From contig JAFAER010000005.1 in NCBI GenBank assembly GCA_023423895.1, positions 1 to 64,000 of the forward strand: DNA of 64,000 nucleotides, in the 5' to 3' direction. This stretch comes from Pseudomonadota bacterium. Lineage in GTDB: Bacteria > Myxococcota_A > Polyangia > Polyangiales > Polyangiaceae. A program made the position numbers and the translations under genes. This document shows, one piece after another, positions 40,748-49,344 of the stretch. The number at the start of each line of letters is the position of its first letter. Position 1 is the first letter of the stretch. The notes below the pieces were generated by a model, which was not told where the DNA came from, made no database searches, and saw only the letters and a list, made by a program, of their open reading frames with translations.

Positions 40748-41770
40748 TCAGCGGGCCGGCTCGGGACCGTCGTTTCGGCGGGCATAGCGGCGGGCAAGCG
40801 CCGCGCAGACCATGAGCTGGAGCTGGTGGAACAACATCAGGGGAAGCACGGTCAGTCCCACCGAGGGGCCCGCGAAGAGCAGCTTGGCCATCGGAAGCCC
40901 GCTCGCGAGGCTCTTCTTCGAGCCGCAAAAGACAATCGCGATCTCGTCGTCTTTTCCGAACCCGAGCCTCCGCGAGACGACGGTGAGGAGCACCATCACC
41001 ATGCCGAGGAGGAGCGCCGCCGCGACGCCGAGCAGCGCGACGCTCTGGAGCGGAAGCTGGTGCCAGATGCCGCCGACGACGCCCTCGCTGAACGCGATGT
41101 AGACGATGAAGAGGATCGAGCCACGATCGACCCAGCCGAGCCACGCCTTGTTCCGTTCGAGCCAAGCCCCGATGAGCGGCCGGAGCAGATGGCCCACGAC
41201 GAACGGCACGAGCAGGAAGGCGACGATCTTTCCGATGGCGTCGAAGGAGCCCGACGCGCCGTCTCCGACGCCGAGAAGAAGCGTCACGAGCAGCGGCGTG
41301 AGGAAGACGCCGATGACGTTCGAGACCGTCGCGCAGCAGATCGCCGCGGGGATGTTCCCGCGAGCGATCGACGTGAACGCGATCGAAGACTGCACGGTCG
41401 ACGGAAGCACGCTGAGGTAAAGGATGCCCGCGAGCAACGGCTCTGGAAGGTGAGCGGGCGCGAGCGCGGCGCGCACGGCAAGGCCGAGCAAGGGGAAGAG
41501 CCCGAACGTCGCCACGAGGACCAGGACCTGAAGGCGCCAGTGCGTCATGCCCGCGACGATGACGTCACGCGACAGCCGGCCGCCGTAGAGGAAGAAGAGG
41601 AGCGCGATGCCGGCGTCGGCCGCTCCGCCGAGCACGACGGCGACCTGGCCACGGCACGGCAACACCGTGGCGAGCCCCACGACCGCGAGGAGCGCCAGCA
41701 CGTAGGGGTCGATCCGGAGGCGAGCCAAGAGCGACGACGACACGCTACTCGGCTCCTCCGCGCCGCGCAC
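40748..41770 (-). CDS. Bile acid:sodium symporter-like (SBF family) membrane protein
   Basis: This 340-residue protein has about ten transmembrane helices. Recognisable blocks are GIALLFFLYGGRLSRDVIVA, LLAGILYLSVLPSTVQSSIA (the S-x-x-P-x-x-x-x-S crossover region), ARGNIPAAICCATVSNVIGV and AIVFCGSKKSLASGLPMAKL (the G-S-K-K-S signature). These match the SBF-like subgroup (YfeH/PF13593-type). It probably couples sodium or proton movement to an organic anion, with the substrate unknown. Confidence 0.87.
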   Translation of the reverse strand: MRGAEEPSSVSSSLLARLRIDPYVLALLAVVGLATVLPCRGQVAVVLGGAADAGIALLFFLYGGRLSRDVIVAGMTHWRLQVLVLVATFGLFPLLGLAVRAALAPAHLPEPLLAGILYLSVLPSTVQSSIAFTSIARGNIPAAICCATVSNVIGVFLTPLLVTLLLGVGDGASGSFDAIGKIVAFLLVPFVVGHLLRPLIGAWLERNKAWLGWVDRGSILFIVYIAFSEGVVGGIWHQLPLQSVALLGVAAALLLGMVMVLLTVVSRRLGFGKDDEIAIVFCGSKKSLASGLPMAKLLFAGPSVGLTVLPLMLFHQLQLMVCAALARRYARRNDGPEPAR

Positions 41771-41809
41771 GCGCGAGAACGCCCGAGATCGCGCGAGCGG
41801 CAGCGCGGC

Positions 41810-43135
41810 TCAGGTGACCGCCGCGATCGCGGCGTCGAGGCGCTGGAGACCTTCCGCGATGATCTCTGCCGGAACGTTGAGCGCGGGCCGGAAGCGGAGC
41901 GAGCGCGTCCCGCACGCCAGGACGAGCATCCCGTCGGCGAAACAGCGCTTGATCGCAGCGTCTCGCGCCTTCGCGTCGGGCAGGTCGATCGCGCACATGA
42001 GGCCCTGCCCCCGTGCGTTCTCCACCGCGGGCCTGCGCTGCTGCAAAGCCTGGAGCCCCGCGAGGAGCTCGGCGCCGCGCGCAGCGGCGTTGTCGAGCAG
42101 CTTCTCGTCCACGATGATCTCGAGGATCCGCGTCGCCCGGACCATGTCGACGAGGCCGCCACCCCATGTCGAGTTGATGCGCCCGGGCTTGCGGAAGACG
42201 TTGTTCTCGACGTCGTCGATGCGCTCGCTGACCAGGATGCCGCCCACCTGCATCTTCTTCGCGAAGCAGAGGATGTCGGGCGCGATGCCGTGATGTTGGT
42301 AGGCCCACCACTTGCCGGTGGCGCCGAGGCCCGTCTGGACCTCGTCGTAGACGAGCAGCGCATCGTGCTCGTCCGCGAGACGGCGGAGCTCCGCGAAGAA
42401 GCTCGGGCGGAAATGGTTGTCCCCGCCTTCGCCCTGGATGGGCTCGACGATGATGGCCGCGATGTCGTGGGGCAACCGCTCGAACGCTGCCTCGGCCGCG
42501 GCGACGGCGGCACGCTCGCGCTCCTCGGTCTCGGCGACGTGGGCGCCCGTGAGCGGGAAGCGGATCATCGGCGACGGAATGCGCGGCCAGTCGAACTTCG
42601 GGAAGTACTCCGTCTTGTTCGGGTCGGTGTTCGTGAGGCTCAGCGTGTAGCCCGAGCGTCCGTGGAAGGCGCGCTCGAGATGGAGCACCGCATGCCCGCG
42701 CTCACCGCGGCCGGCGGCGAGGTTCTTCCTCACCTTCCAGTCGAACGCCGTCTTGAGCGCGTTTTCGACCGCGAGAGCTCCACCCTCGACGAAGAAGTAC
42801 TTCGGCAGCTCGACTGGCGCCGCCGTTCGCGAGAGGGTGTCGACGAACTCGGCGAAGTACGTCGTGTACTTGTCGGAGTTGGCGACCTTCACGATCGACG
42901 TCGCTGCGAGGCGCTCGCGCGTTCGCTCGTCGAGCATGCCAGGATGGTTGAACCCGAGCGGGTTCGACGCGAAGAAGGAGTAGAAGTCGATGAGCTCGCG
43001 GCTGCTGACCGCGTCGCGCACGATGGAGCCGCGGCTCCTCTCGAGATCGATGACCAGCGGGTAGCCGTCGACCAGCAGATGACGCCTGAGGGTCTCGTGG
43101 ACCTCGGCGCTCGGAACTTGCGATCGCCGGAACAT
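41810..43135 (-). CDS. lat: L-lysine 6-aminotransferase
   Basis: This 441-residue class III PLP aminotransferase has family-specific blocks: LLVDGYPLVIDLERSRGSIV, FYSFFASNPLGFNHP, ANSDKYTTYFAEFVDTLSRT, KYFFVEGGALAVENALKTAF, IVEPIQGEGGDNHFRPSFF, LLVYDEVQTGLGATGKWWAY and CFAKKMQVGG (Schiff-base lysine), then INSTWGGGLVDMVR. The N-S-D...E-G-G-A-L-A-V-E-N pattern distinguishes lysine epsilon-aminotransferase from ornithine/GABA enzymes. It converts lysine to aminoadipate semialdehyde with 2-oxoglutarate. There is no piperideine dehydrogenase or beta-lactam gene nearby. It is divergent from tpm. Confidence 0.93.
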   Translation of the reverse strand: MFRRSQVPSAEVHETLRRHLLVDGYPLVIDLERSRGSIVRDAVSSRELIDFYSFFASNPLGFNHPGMLDERTRERLAATSIVKVANSDKYTTYFAEFVDTLSRTAAPVELPKYFFVEGGALAVENALKTAFDWKVRKNLAAGRGERGHAVLHLERAFHGRSGYTLSLTNTDPNKTEYFPKFDWPRIPSPMIRFPLTGAHVAETEERERAAVAAAEAAFERLPHDIAAIIVEPIQGEGGDNHFRPSFFAELRRLADEHDALLVYDEVQTGLGATGKWWAYQHHGIAPDILCFAKKMQVGGILVSERIDDVENNVFRKPGRINSTWGGGLVDMVRATRILEIIVDEKLLDNAAARGAELLAGLQALQQRRPAVENARGQGLMCAIDLPDAKARDAAIKRCFADGMLVLACGTRSLRFRPALNVPAEIIAEGLQRLDAAIAAVT

Positions 43136-43212
43136 GTAGAGGCTTTAGCACCAACCGGAGACTCACGTCGGGCTCGACACCCGCCGCCCGCGGGAGCACG
43201 ATCGTCGATCTC

Positions 43213-43869
43213 ATGGAGATCGACTTCTGGGCGCAACGCTGGAAAGAGGGCCGCATCGGCTTTCACGAGGGCCGCACCAACACGTTCCTCGAACGGCACG
43301 TCGAGAGGCTCGGGACCGCCCCGCGGCGTGTGCTCGTTCCTCTCTGCGGCAAGACCGAAGACATGGCCTTCCTCGCGAGCCGGGGCCACGACGTCGTCGG
43401 CATCGAGGCGGTCGAAGACGCCGTGAAGGCATTCTTCCGCGAGCACGAGCTCGAGCCTTCCGTCCGCGAGCTCGACGGCAACGTCCGCGCGTATTCGTCC
43501 GGGAAGGTGACGCTCCTCGCCGGTGACGTCTTCGCGTGCACGAAGGCCCACGTCGGCGCGGTCGACGCATTCTACGACCGCGCCGCGCTCGTCGCGCTGC
43601 CCGCGGACGTCCGCACGAGGTACGTGGCCCATCTTCGTACCCTGTTCGCGCCAGGGTCGACAGGCCTGCTCGTCACGTTCGTCTACGACCAGAGCAAGGC
43701 CGAGGGGCCCCCCTTCGCGGTCGACGAGGACGAGGTGCGACGGCTCTACGCTGGCCCTGGCGCGCCCGGCGCGCGGGTGACCATGCTCGACGAAGCGCCG
43801 CTCGACGGCCCGAGGTTCCGCGAAGCCGGGATCGCGGGCACGCAGCATTGCTTCTCGATCGAGCTGTAG
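43213..43869 (+). CDS. tpm: Thiopurine S-methyltransferase
   Basis: This 218-residue SAM-dependent enzyme begins MEIDFWAQRWKEGRIGFHEG, the TPMT signature (W-x-x-R-W-x-x-G-x-x-G-F-H). Also present are VLVPLCGKTEDMAFLASRGH (SAM motif I with the L-C-G-K loop), GHDVVGIEAVEDAV and FYDRAALVALPADVRTRYV. Length equals bacterial TPMT. It methylates sulphur (and in bacteria selenium or tellurium) compounds, and the physiological substrate is not known. Confidence 0.94.
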   Translation: MEIDFWAQRWKEGRIGFHEGRTNTFLERHVERLGTAPRRVLVPLCGKTEDMAFLASRGHDVVGIEAVEDAVKAFFREHELEPSVRELDGNVRAYSSGKVTLLAGDVFACTKAHVGAVDAFYDRAALVALPADVRTRYVAHLRTLFAPGSTGLLVTFVYDQSKAEGPPFAVDEDEVRRLYAGPGAPGARVTMLDEAPLDGPRFREAGIAGTQHCFSIEL

Positions 43870-43883
43870 CAGCGACCCAATCC

Positions 43884-44240
43884 ATGAGAGATTCGATGCG
43901 TATGACGCAGGAGAGGCGCCGCCACGTCCGGACCAAGCCCACGCCGGCGCTGCCAGCACGCGCGGTCCGGGCGCTCGACGCGCTCCTCCAGGAATCGCTC
44001 GAGATCATCGACATCAGCGTCGGAGGTCTGGCGCTCGCGAGCGTCGACGTGGAGCCCGGGACCAAGATGACGCTCACGCTGACGCTCGGCGAGAACGGAA
44101 GCGAGCACGTGGTCGACGCGGTCGTGCGCTGGGCCAGACGCGGCGCGGTCGGCGTCGAGCTCGTCGATCCATCGCCGACCGCAGCGCAGGCCATCCAGAA
44201 GTACGTCGCCGAGCTGCTCGAGCGCGGCGCGGCAGGCTGA
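43884..44240 (+). CDS. PilZ-domain protein
   Basis: This 118-residue (or slightly shorter) protein has the PilZ c-di-GMP-binding motif ERRRHVRTK (R-x-x-x-R) near the N-terminus and IIDISVGGLALAS (D-x-S-x-x-G) about 35 residues later. The strand VDAVVRWARRGAVGVELVDP closes the barrel. Both binding motifs are intact, so nucleotide binding is likely. Starts at 43884, 43896 and 43902 are all in frame, and MTQERRR at 43902 is a plausible alternative. It lies 14 bp downstream of tpm. Confidence 0.88.
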   Translation: MRDSMRMTQERRRHVRTKPTPALPARAVRALDALLQESLEIIDISVGGLALASVDVEPGTKMTLTLTLGENGSEHVVDAVVRWARRGAVGVELVDPSPTAAQAIQKYVAELLERGAAG

Positions 44241-44269
44241 ACGTTCGTCGCATCTCGTCTGGCCTCGTG

Positions 44270-45355
44270 TCAGGGGCAAGGCACGGGCTCGACGCTGTAG
44301 TCGATGATCACGTCGCCTTTGACGACGTGGACCTCGTAACGCTCACCGGGCTCGGTGGCCCAGCCATCCGGGACGAAGCGAACCGCGGTGAGGCTGCCCA
44401 TCGTGCGCTCGAGAGGAGACACGCGGACGGGCCGCGGCTCGTTGGCGACGCGGACATCGACCTCGGCGCCGTCGAGGTCGAGGCTGGAGCTCTGGATCGT
44501 CCATCCGATGCGGTCGACGCTCGTACGCGCGAACGCGTCGATCGGCACCGGGCCAGGAGGCGGCCAGGCAACCCATCCGCGCGACGCCGCGAGCACGCGT
44601 GTTTCGACGGGACTACCGGCGCCCGCATCGACCATGCCGGCATCCGTCGCCGTTGGTTCGTGATCATCCCATTCTCGCCCGTCCACGAGCGCGCAGGTGA
44701 AGCGGCTCGTCGAGCCGAGCCCGAGGCGGCGGATCTTTTCGCTCAGCAGCCAGCGGCGGTGCACCATCGTCGATTCGTTGCCGGCGTCCTCGATGAACGG
44801 GTCGATCGCGAGCGGCGCGCTGCGGTTCGCGACGAGGCTCACCGCGGATGCCCGGGCGGCGCGATCGGACCAGCACGACCAGTCGCGCGGCGGCGAGTGC
44901 GACAGCATCCGGTTCGCGTGCGCGAGAAGCGCGCAGTCCTGCGCCGGCTCGTCCCAGCGCGGCTCGGGGCCGATCTCGTGCACGCCAGCGAGGAAGCGAT
45001 ACGCGTTGACGAGAGCGAGCGCGCGCTCCTGCGCGTTCCTGTCGATCGCCCCGGGCGCGCATGCCTTCTCGTCTCCGTCCCATGCCGCTGCGGACAGCTC
45101 GGCGTGCGCGCATGCCCAACGGCTGCAGACCATGTCTCGTTCGCCGTCGCTCGCCGGCGGTGCGCACGTCAGCGCGGTCACGCTCTCGATCGCGCCGCCG
45201 CGATCGACGTTTCCGCTCTTCGTGCAGCCGGCGCTCGGCGCGAGCACGAGCGTGCCAAGAAGCGCGAGCATGGCGGTCCGCGCGACGCGAAGGTTGGAAG
45301 GCCGGTCGCAACGTCGCGGCCCCGAGGGGATTCGAAAGCTCGATGGGCGGCGCAC
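44270..45355 (-). CDS. CAP (SCP/PR-1)-like lipoprotein
   Basis: This product has up to 361 residues; an ATG at 45271 would give MLALLGTLVLAPSAGC directly. The hydrophobic stretch and Ala-Gly-Cys suggest a lipoprotein. The middle carries a CAP-like domain: ALALVNAYRFLAGVHEIGPE, PAQDCALLAHANRMLSHSPP and a DAGNESTMVHRRWLL block, in which conserved His and Glu could form the family cavity. The C-terminal ~120 residues are beta-rich. Several cysteine pairs suggest an extracytoplasmic location. The role of bacterial CAP proteins is poorly defined. Confidence 0.78.
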   Translation of the reverse strand: MRRPSSFRIPSGPRRCDRPSNLRVARTAMLALLGTLVLAPSAGCTKSGNVDRGGAIESVTALTCAPPASDGERDMVCSRWACAHAELSAAAWDGDEKACAPGAIDRNAQERALALVNAYRFLAGVHEIGPEPRWDEPAQDCALLAHANRMLSHSPPRDWSCWSDRAARASAVSLVANRSAPLAIDPFIEDAGNESTMVHRRWLLSEKIRRLGLGSTSRFTCALVDGREWDDHEPTATDAGMVDAGAGSPVETRVLAASRGWVAWPPPGPVPIDAFARTSVDRIGWTIQSSSLDLDGAEVDVRVANEPRPVRVSPLERTMGSLTAVRFVPDGWATEPGERYEVHVVKGDVIIDYSVEPVPCP

Positions 45356-45666
45356 GTGCCACCTGCCTCTCCGCCGTGTTGCGGTTCGCAGCGCGAGAGT
45401 CGCGCGCGGGTCATGGGTCGCGCACGGCGTTGCCGGAGCCTTCGCAAGAAGAGGTCCGAGGGCCCCCCGCGCACCTCGTCGCTAGCTGGTCCGTGGTGCT
45501 AGGGTGCTCGCCCATGAGCTTCGTCCTTGCGCGTCGGCGAATGGCACGGTCGAGCTCCGACCGCGCGTGGGGCTGCGCGATCGCAGGCTCCATGCTCACG
45601 CTCGCCGCTCGCGCTGCGAAGCTCGATATTCTCGCTGTCGAACACGAAGGTCGGTGATTGAAGAAC
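45356..45666. other. Intergenic region between divergent CAP lipoprotein and mpl
   Basis: In these 311 bp I see no confident gene. A 47-codon frame at 45514-45657 (start MSFVLARRRMARSS) ends just before mpl but has unremarkable composition and no ribosome site. The promoters of both divergent genes should be here, but none is identifiable. Confidence 0.4.
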
Positions 45667-47133
45667 ATGCGCGTTCATCTCGTCGGCGTAGCCGGGACCG
45701 GCATGGGGCAGCTCGCGAAGCTGCTCCGGGACGCAGGACACGACGTGAGCGGATCGGACGTCGCGTTCGATCCACCGATGGGGCCCGCGCTCGAGGCCGC
45801 CGGAATCCGGTGTTTGCCGGGCTGGCGCGCCGAGAACATCACGAGCGACATCGAGCTCGTCGTCGTGGGCAACGCCATCCGCAAGGACAACGTCGAGGCG
45901 CTCCGTGCCATCGAGCTCGATCTGCCGCGCACGAGCATGTCCGGAGCGCTGCGCGAGCGGTTTCTCGCCGGCAAGCGTCCCCTCGTCGTGACCGGCACCC
46001 ACGGCAAGACGACGACATCGGCAATGTGCGCCTGGATCCTGGAGACCGCCGGCCTCGAGCCCGGCTTCTTCATCGGCGGCCTTCCGAAGAACTTCGGCGC
46101 AGGCGCACGGGCGGCGAGCGAGCGACGCAAGATCGTCGGCGCTTCGGCGAAAGCCGCGCCGTTCGTCGTCGAAGGTGACGAATACGACGCCGTCTACTGG
46201 CACAAGAAGCCGAAGTTCTTCGACTACGTCGGCGCTCCGGGCGCCGGCGAGTCGGTCGTCATCGTCACGAGCGTCGAGCACGATCACATCGACATCTATC
46301 CGTCGGCCGAGCTCTACGAGCAGCAGTTCGCCGAGCTCGCAGCGATGGTGACGGAAGACGGCCTCGTCGCCTGCGACGCGCACGATGCCCGCGCCCGGGA
46401 GATCGTCTCGAAGAACACGCGCGCGCGGACGGCGTTCTACGCGCTCGAAGGCGACGATACGGGAGACGTCACGCCGACGTGGCTCGGTGCGATGGTCCCG
46501 GCCGATCCGGAGAGCGGCGCACAGCCGTTCGATCTCTATCTCGGCGGATCGTACGGAGGGCGCTTCGCGCTGAAGGTACCGGGCGCGCACAACGTTCGAA
46601 ACGCGATCGGCGCGCTCGCCGCCTGCTGCGAGGGCTTCGGCGTCGACGTCGAGAAGGCGCGCCAGGCGCTCGCGACGTTCGAAGGGGTCCGGCGGAGGCA
46701 GGACCTCCTCGGTCGGCCGAACGACATCGCCGTCTACGACGACTTCGCGCACCATCCGACGGCCGTGGACGAGACCTTGCGCGCGCTTCGCTCTCGGCAT
46801 CCGGAGGGGCACCTCTGGGCCGTGTTCGAGCCGCGCAGCGCGACGGCGTGCCGGAACATCCATCAACGCGAATACGCCACGGCGTTCCGCGCGGCCGATC
46901 GCGTGCTCTTCGCGCCGCTCGGGCGGACGAACATCCCGGAGGCCGAGCGGCTCGACGTCGCCCGGATCGCACAGGAGATTGGCGACGGCGCGTGGGCGGC
47001 GCCGACGGTCGACGCGATCATCGAGCGGATCGTCGCCGAGGCGCGTCCGGGCGACGTCGTCGCCCTGTTGTCGAACGGAGCGTTCGGCGGGATCCACACA
47101 CGCCTCATCGAGGCGCTGGCCAGACGCGCATGA
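45667..47133 (+). CDS. mpl: UDP-N-acetylmuramate:L-Ala-gamma-D-Glu-meso-DAP ligase (Mpl)
   Basis: This 488-residue Mur-ligase-family enzyme starts at MRVHLVGVAGTGMGQLAKLL (G-x-G-x-G nucleotide fold), preferred over a TTG three codons upstream. The ATP loop is VVTGTHGKTTTSAM (110-117). VEGDEYDAVYWHKKPKFFDY, VEHDHIDIYP, the Mg site region and DDFAHHPTAVDETLRALRSR (central D-F-A-H-H-P) are typical of MurC/Mpl. The lack of MurC features and the N-terminal pattern point to Mpl. It reattaches recycled murein tripeptide to UDP-MurNAc in the cytoplasm. The stop overlaps the next gene by ATGA. Confidence 0.95.
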   Translation: MRVHLVGVAGTGMGQLAKLLRDAGHDVSGSDVAFDPPMGPALEAAGIRCLPGWRAENITSDIELVVVGNAIRKDNVEALRAIELDLPRTSMSGALRERFLAGKRPLVVTGTHGKTTTSAMCAWILETAGLEPGFFIGGLPKNFGAGARAASERRKIVGASAKAAPFVVEGDEYDAVYWHKKPKFFDYVGAPGAGESVVIVTSVEHDHIDIYPSAELYEQQFAELAAMVTEDGLVACDAHDARAREIVSKNTRARTAFYALEGDDTGDVTPTWLGAMVPADPESGAQPFDLYLGGSYGGRFALKVPGAHNVRNAIGALAACCEGFGVDVEKARQALATFEGVRRRQDLLGRPNDIAVYDDFAHHPTAVDETLRALRSRHPEGHLWAVFEPRSATACRNIHQREYATAFRAADRVLFAPLGRTNIPEAERLDVARIAQEIGDGAWAAPTVDAIIERIVAEARPGDVVALLSNGAFGGIHTRLIEALARRA

Positions 47134-48053
47134 GCACGGTTCCCCCTGCCCTGAGCCCTGCCCCGGATCCCGAGACCAGCGAAGGCCTCCAGGCCATCCT
47201 CGCCGTGACACGAGCCGCTGCACGAGAGGCGGCACGGCTCGTCCTCGGTGGATTCCGGAAGGCCCCGACCGTCGAGCACAAGGGGGCCGTCGATCTGGTG
47301 ACCAGCTTCGATCGCGACAGCGAGGAGCTGTTGCGCCGGCGGCTCGGCGACGCGCTCCCCTTCGCGATCGTCGGCGAGGAGCACGGCGGCGCTGCGGAGC
47401 GGGTCGCGTTCTACGTCGATCCCGTCGACGGCACGACGAACTTCGTCCACGGTCATCCATTCTGGTGCGTGTCGATCGGCCTGGTCGTCGCGAACCAGCC
47501 CGTTCTCGGTGTCGTCATCTCGCCGCCTCTCGGACTCGAGTGGTACGGCTGGATCGCGCCGTCCGGCGAGCGTCTCGCGATGCGTCGCTCGGCCACGAAC
47601 GCCATTGCGTTCGACGCGAACGAGACCGAGACCGAGACCGTGCGCATCGTGGAGGAGCCATGTGCCGTGAGCACCACGGCACGCTTCGAAGACGCGCTGC
47701 TGGCGACCGGGTTCCCGTACGACCGCCGCACGAGCCCCGACAACAACTTCGACGCGTTCGTCGCGATCAAGAAGCGCTGCCAGGCTGTCCGTCGCTGCGG
47801 CTCCGCGGCCCTCGACTTGTGCCTCGTCGCGGACGGCACGTACGAGGGCTACTGGGAACGAAAGCTGCGGCCATGGGACGTCGCCGCGGGGATCGCGCTC
47901 GTCCGTGCCGCAGGTGGCAAGGTCACCGACTTCGAAGGCGGCAGCGCCTGTATCGAGACAGGCCATGTCATCGCGACGAACGGCGCCATCCACGACGAGC
48001 TGACGGTCGAGCTCGCGCAGGTCGTGCCGTCACCTGGCCCAAGACGCGCCTGA
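47130..48053 (+). CDS. Inositol monophosphatase-family protein (SuhB-like)
   Basis: This 307-residue Mg-dependent phosphatase has all family motifs: AVDLVTSFDRDSEELLRRRL, IVGEEHGG (metal-ligand Glu), FYVDPVDGTTNFVHGHPFWC (D-P-x-D-G-T-x-N), RRCGSAALDLCLVADGTYEG and LRPWDVAAGIALVRAAGG (W-D). The product could be an inositol or related sugar-phosphate phosphatase. It is translationally coupled to mpl through an ATGA overlap. Confidence 0.92.
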   Translation: MSTVPPALSPAPDPETSEGLQAILAVTRAAAREAARLVLGGFRKAPTVEHKGAVDLVTSFDRDSEELLRRRLGDALPFAIVGEEHGGAAERVAFYVDPVDGTTNFVHGHPFWCVSIGLVVANQPVLGVVISPPLGLEWYGWIAPSGERLAMRRSATNAIAFDANETETETVRIVEEPCAVSTTARFEDALLATGFPYDRRTSPDNNFDAFVAIKKRCQAVRRCGSAALDLCLVADGTYEGYWERKLRPWDVAAGIALVRAAGGKVTDFEGGSACIETGHVIATNGAIHDELTVELAQVVPSPGPRRA

Positions 48054-48134
48054 CGGTTTCATCTGCGACGACACGGACGTGAGCGCGCGCGCCCGCGCCC
48101 CCCACCAGGCACGCCACGACCACGCCAGGCTAGG

Positions 48135-48191
48135 TGCGAAAGATTTTTCGCATAAAACCATGGCGAGGAGGGTTCCCTCGGTTCATGGTTT
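48135..48191. promoter_or_regulatory. Two adjacent AT-rich stem-loops
   Basis: TGCGAAA-GATT-TTTCGCA (48135-48152) is followed by AAACCATG (48155-48162) pairing with CATGGTTT (48184-48191), which encloses a smaller GGG/CCC stem. They lie between the inositol phosphatase gene and the phosphoesterase and stand out against the GC-rich background. They could act as terminator, leader RNA structure or operator. Confidence 0.5.
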
Positions 48192-48248
48192 GATCAGCCG
48201 CGAACATCTCTTCGCACTGACGAGCTCGACCTGCCGGAGGCCCCCATC

Positions 48249-49139
48249 GTGCGTCGCATCGCTCATCTCTCGGACGTCCACCTCCTCGACACGCGGGCCG
48301 GCCGGCAGGCCCGCTACCGATTCGCCACGAAGCTCGTCACGATCGGCCAGCGCCAGATCGATCCGGTGGCGCGCAAACGGCAGCTCGCCCGTGCGCTCGC
48401 GTCGGCCAAGGCGAGCGGCGCCGACCACTTCATCATCTCCGGCGACCTCACGGAGGTCGGAGAACAAGCGGAGTTCGAACAGGTCGCCGAGGTCCTGCAC
48501 GAGGCCAGGCTGCCCGAGGACAGCATCACGTTGGTCCCAGGCAACCACGATGCCTACACGAACGCGGACGGGTGGGCGAAGGCCATGCGCGGCCCGCTCG
48601 CGCGCTTCGCTGCCGCGAGCGCTTCCGTGGCCGGCAAGATCGTCGACCGAGGAGCGGTCGCCTTCTTGCCGCTCGACACGACCCGCTTCCAGACCATCGC
48701 GTGGTCCGGCGGTGTGTTCACGAAGGAGACCGCAGCCGCCGTCGAACAACGTGCCTGCGATCCCGCGTTCCGGGACAAGGCCCTCGTGCTCGTCGTCCAC
48801 CATCCACCGTTTCATCCGGTGAAGGCGCTCAAGTGGATCGACGGGCTGCGCGGTGCGGCGGAGGTCCTCGATCTCCTCGCTCGGCACCCGCGGCTGCAGC
48901 TCCTGCATGGGCACCTGCACCGGATCTTCAATCACATCATCGCAACCTCGAGCGCTGTCGGTGCCGCGCTCGGGCACGCGGTTCTTCGGCCGAAGGCGGA
49001 GGCGCCCGACGCGCCGACGCGCCTCTTCGGAGCCCCCGCCACGTGCGAGGACGGGCCGGACGGCGCGCCCCGCATCCGCCTCTACGACGTCAGGGACGGC
49101 GCGCTTCACGCAGCGGACACGGGCATCCAGGCGGCCTGA
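48249..49139 (+). CDS. Calcineurin-like metallophosphoesterase
   Basis: The start is a GTG with GGAGG at 48236-48240, 8 nt upstream. The 296-residue protein carries the dinuclear-metal motifs in order: LSDVHLLD, DHFIISGDLTEVG, TLVPGNHDAY, VLVVHHPPFH and LQLLHGHLHRIFNHI. This is the cyclic-nucleotide phosphodiesterase-like (CpdA/Icc) arrangement. The substrate could be a cyclic nucleotide or another phosphodiester. It is probably cytoplasmic, as there is no signal peptide. Confidence 0.9.
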   Translation: MRRIAHLSDVHLLDTRAGRQARYRFATKLVTIGQRQIDPVARKRQLARALASAKASGADHFIISGDLTEVGEQAEFEQVAEVLHEARLPEDSITLVPGNHDAYTNADGWAKAMRGPLARFAAASASVAGKIVDRGAVAFLPLDTTRFQTIAWSGGVFTKETAAAVEQRACDPAFRDKALVLVVHHPPFHPVKALKWIDGLRGAAEVLDLLARHPRLQLLHGHLHRIFNHIIATSSAVGAALGHAVLRPKAEAPDAPTRLFGAPATCEDGPDGAPRIRLYDVRDGALHAADTGIQAA

Positions 49140-49175
49140 CGCCAGCGCGACCGGCGCCCAGCGCGACCGGCGCTC

Positions 49176-49229
49176 GCTAGGCAGGCTAGGCAGGCTAGGC
49201 AGGCTAGGCAGGCTAGGCAGCCTAGGCAG
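49176..49229. repeat. 9-bp tandem repeat GCTAGGCAG
   Basis: Five perfect units and a sixth with one change occupy the 205 bp gap between the two phosphoesterase genes. They are preceded by a 2x repeat of CAGCGCGACCGGCG and followed by degenerate GGCAGG-type sequence. No gene is apparent. Confidence 0.9.
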
Positions 49230-49344
49230 GGAGGCAAGCCAGGCAGGCCAGGGACGATGCGTCACGACATCCCCGTACGGATTCTGTGCTCGGGCCCCAC
49301 ATCCGGGGCGAAACCCGGCACGGAGTTCCGCTATCCTCCTTTCA

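Noticed and set aside
40826..43426. 866-codon plus-strand frame opposite the symporter and lat genes
   Set aside because: It is Glu/Arg/Asp-rich antisense to two strongly recognised proteins.
45514..45657. 47-codon frame ending just before mpl
   Set aside because: No ribosome site, no recognisable domain and weak hydrophobicity; it is too short to support.
45499..47460. 653-codon minus-strand frame opposite mpl
   Set aside because: mpl has all Mur-ligase motifs on the plus strand, and the antisense frame shows none.
49164..49245. Possible CRISPR array
   Set aside because: The units are 9 bp and contiguous without spacers, so it is a simple tandem repeat. No cas genes are present.
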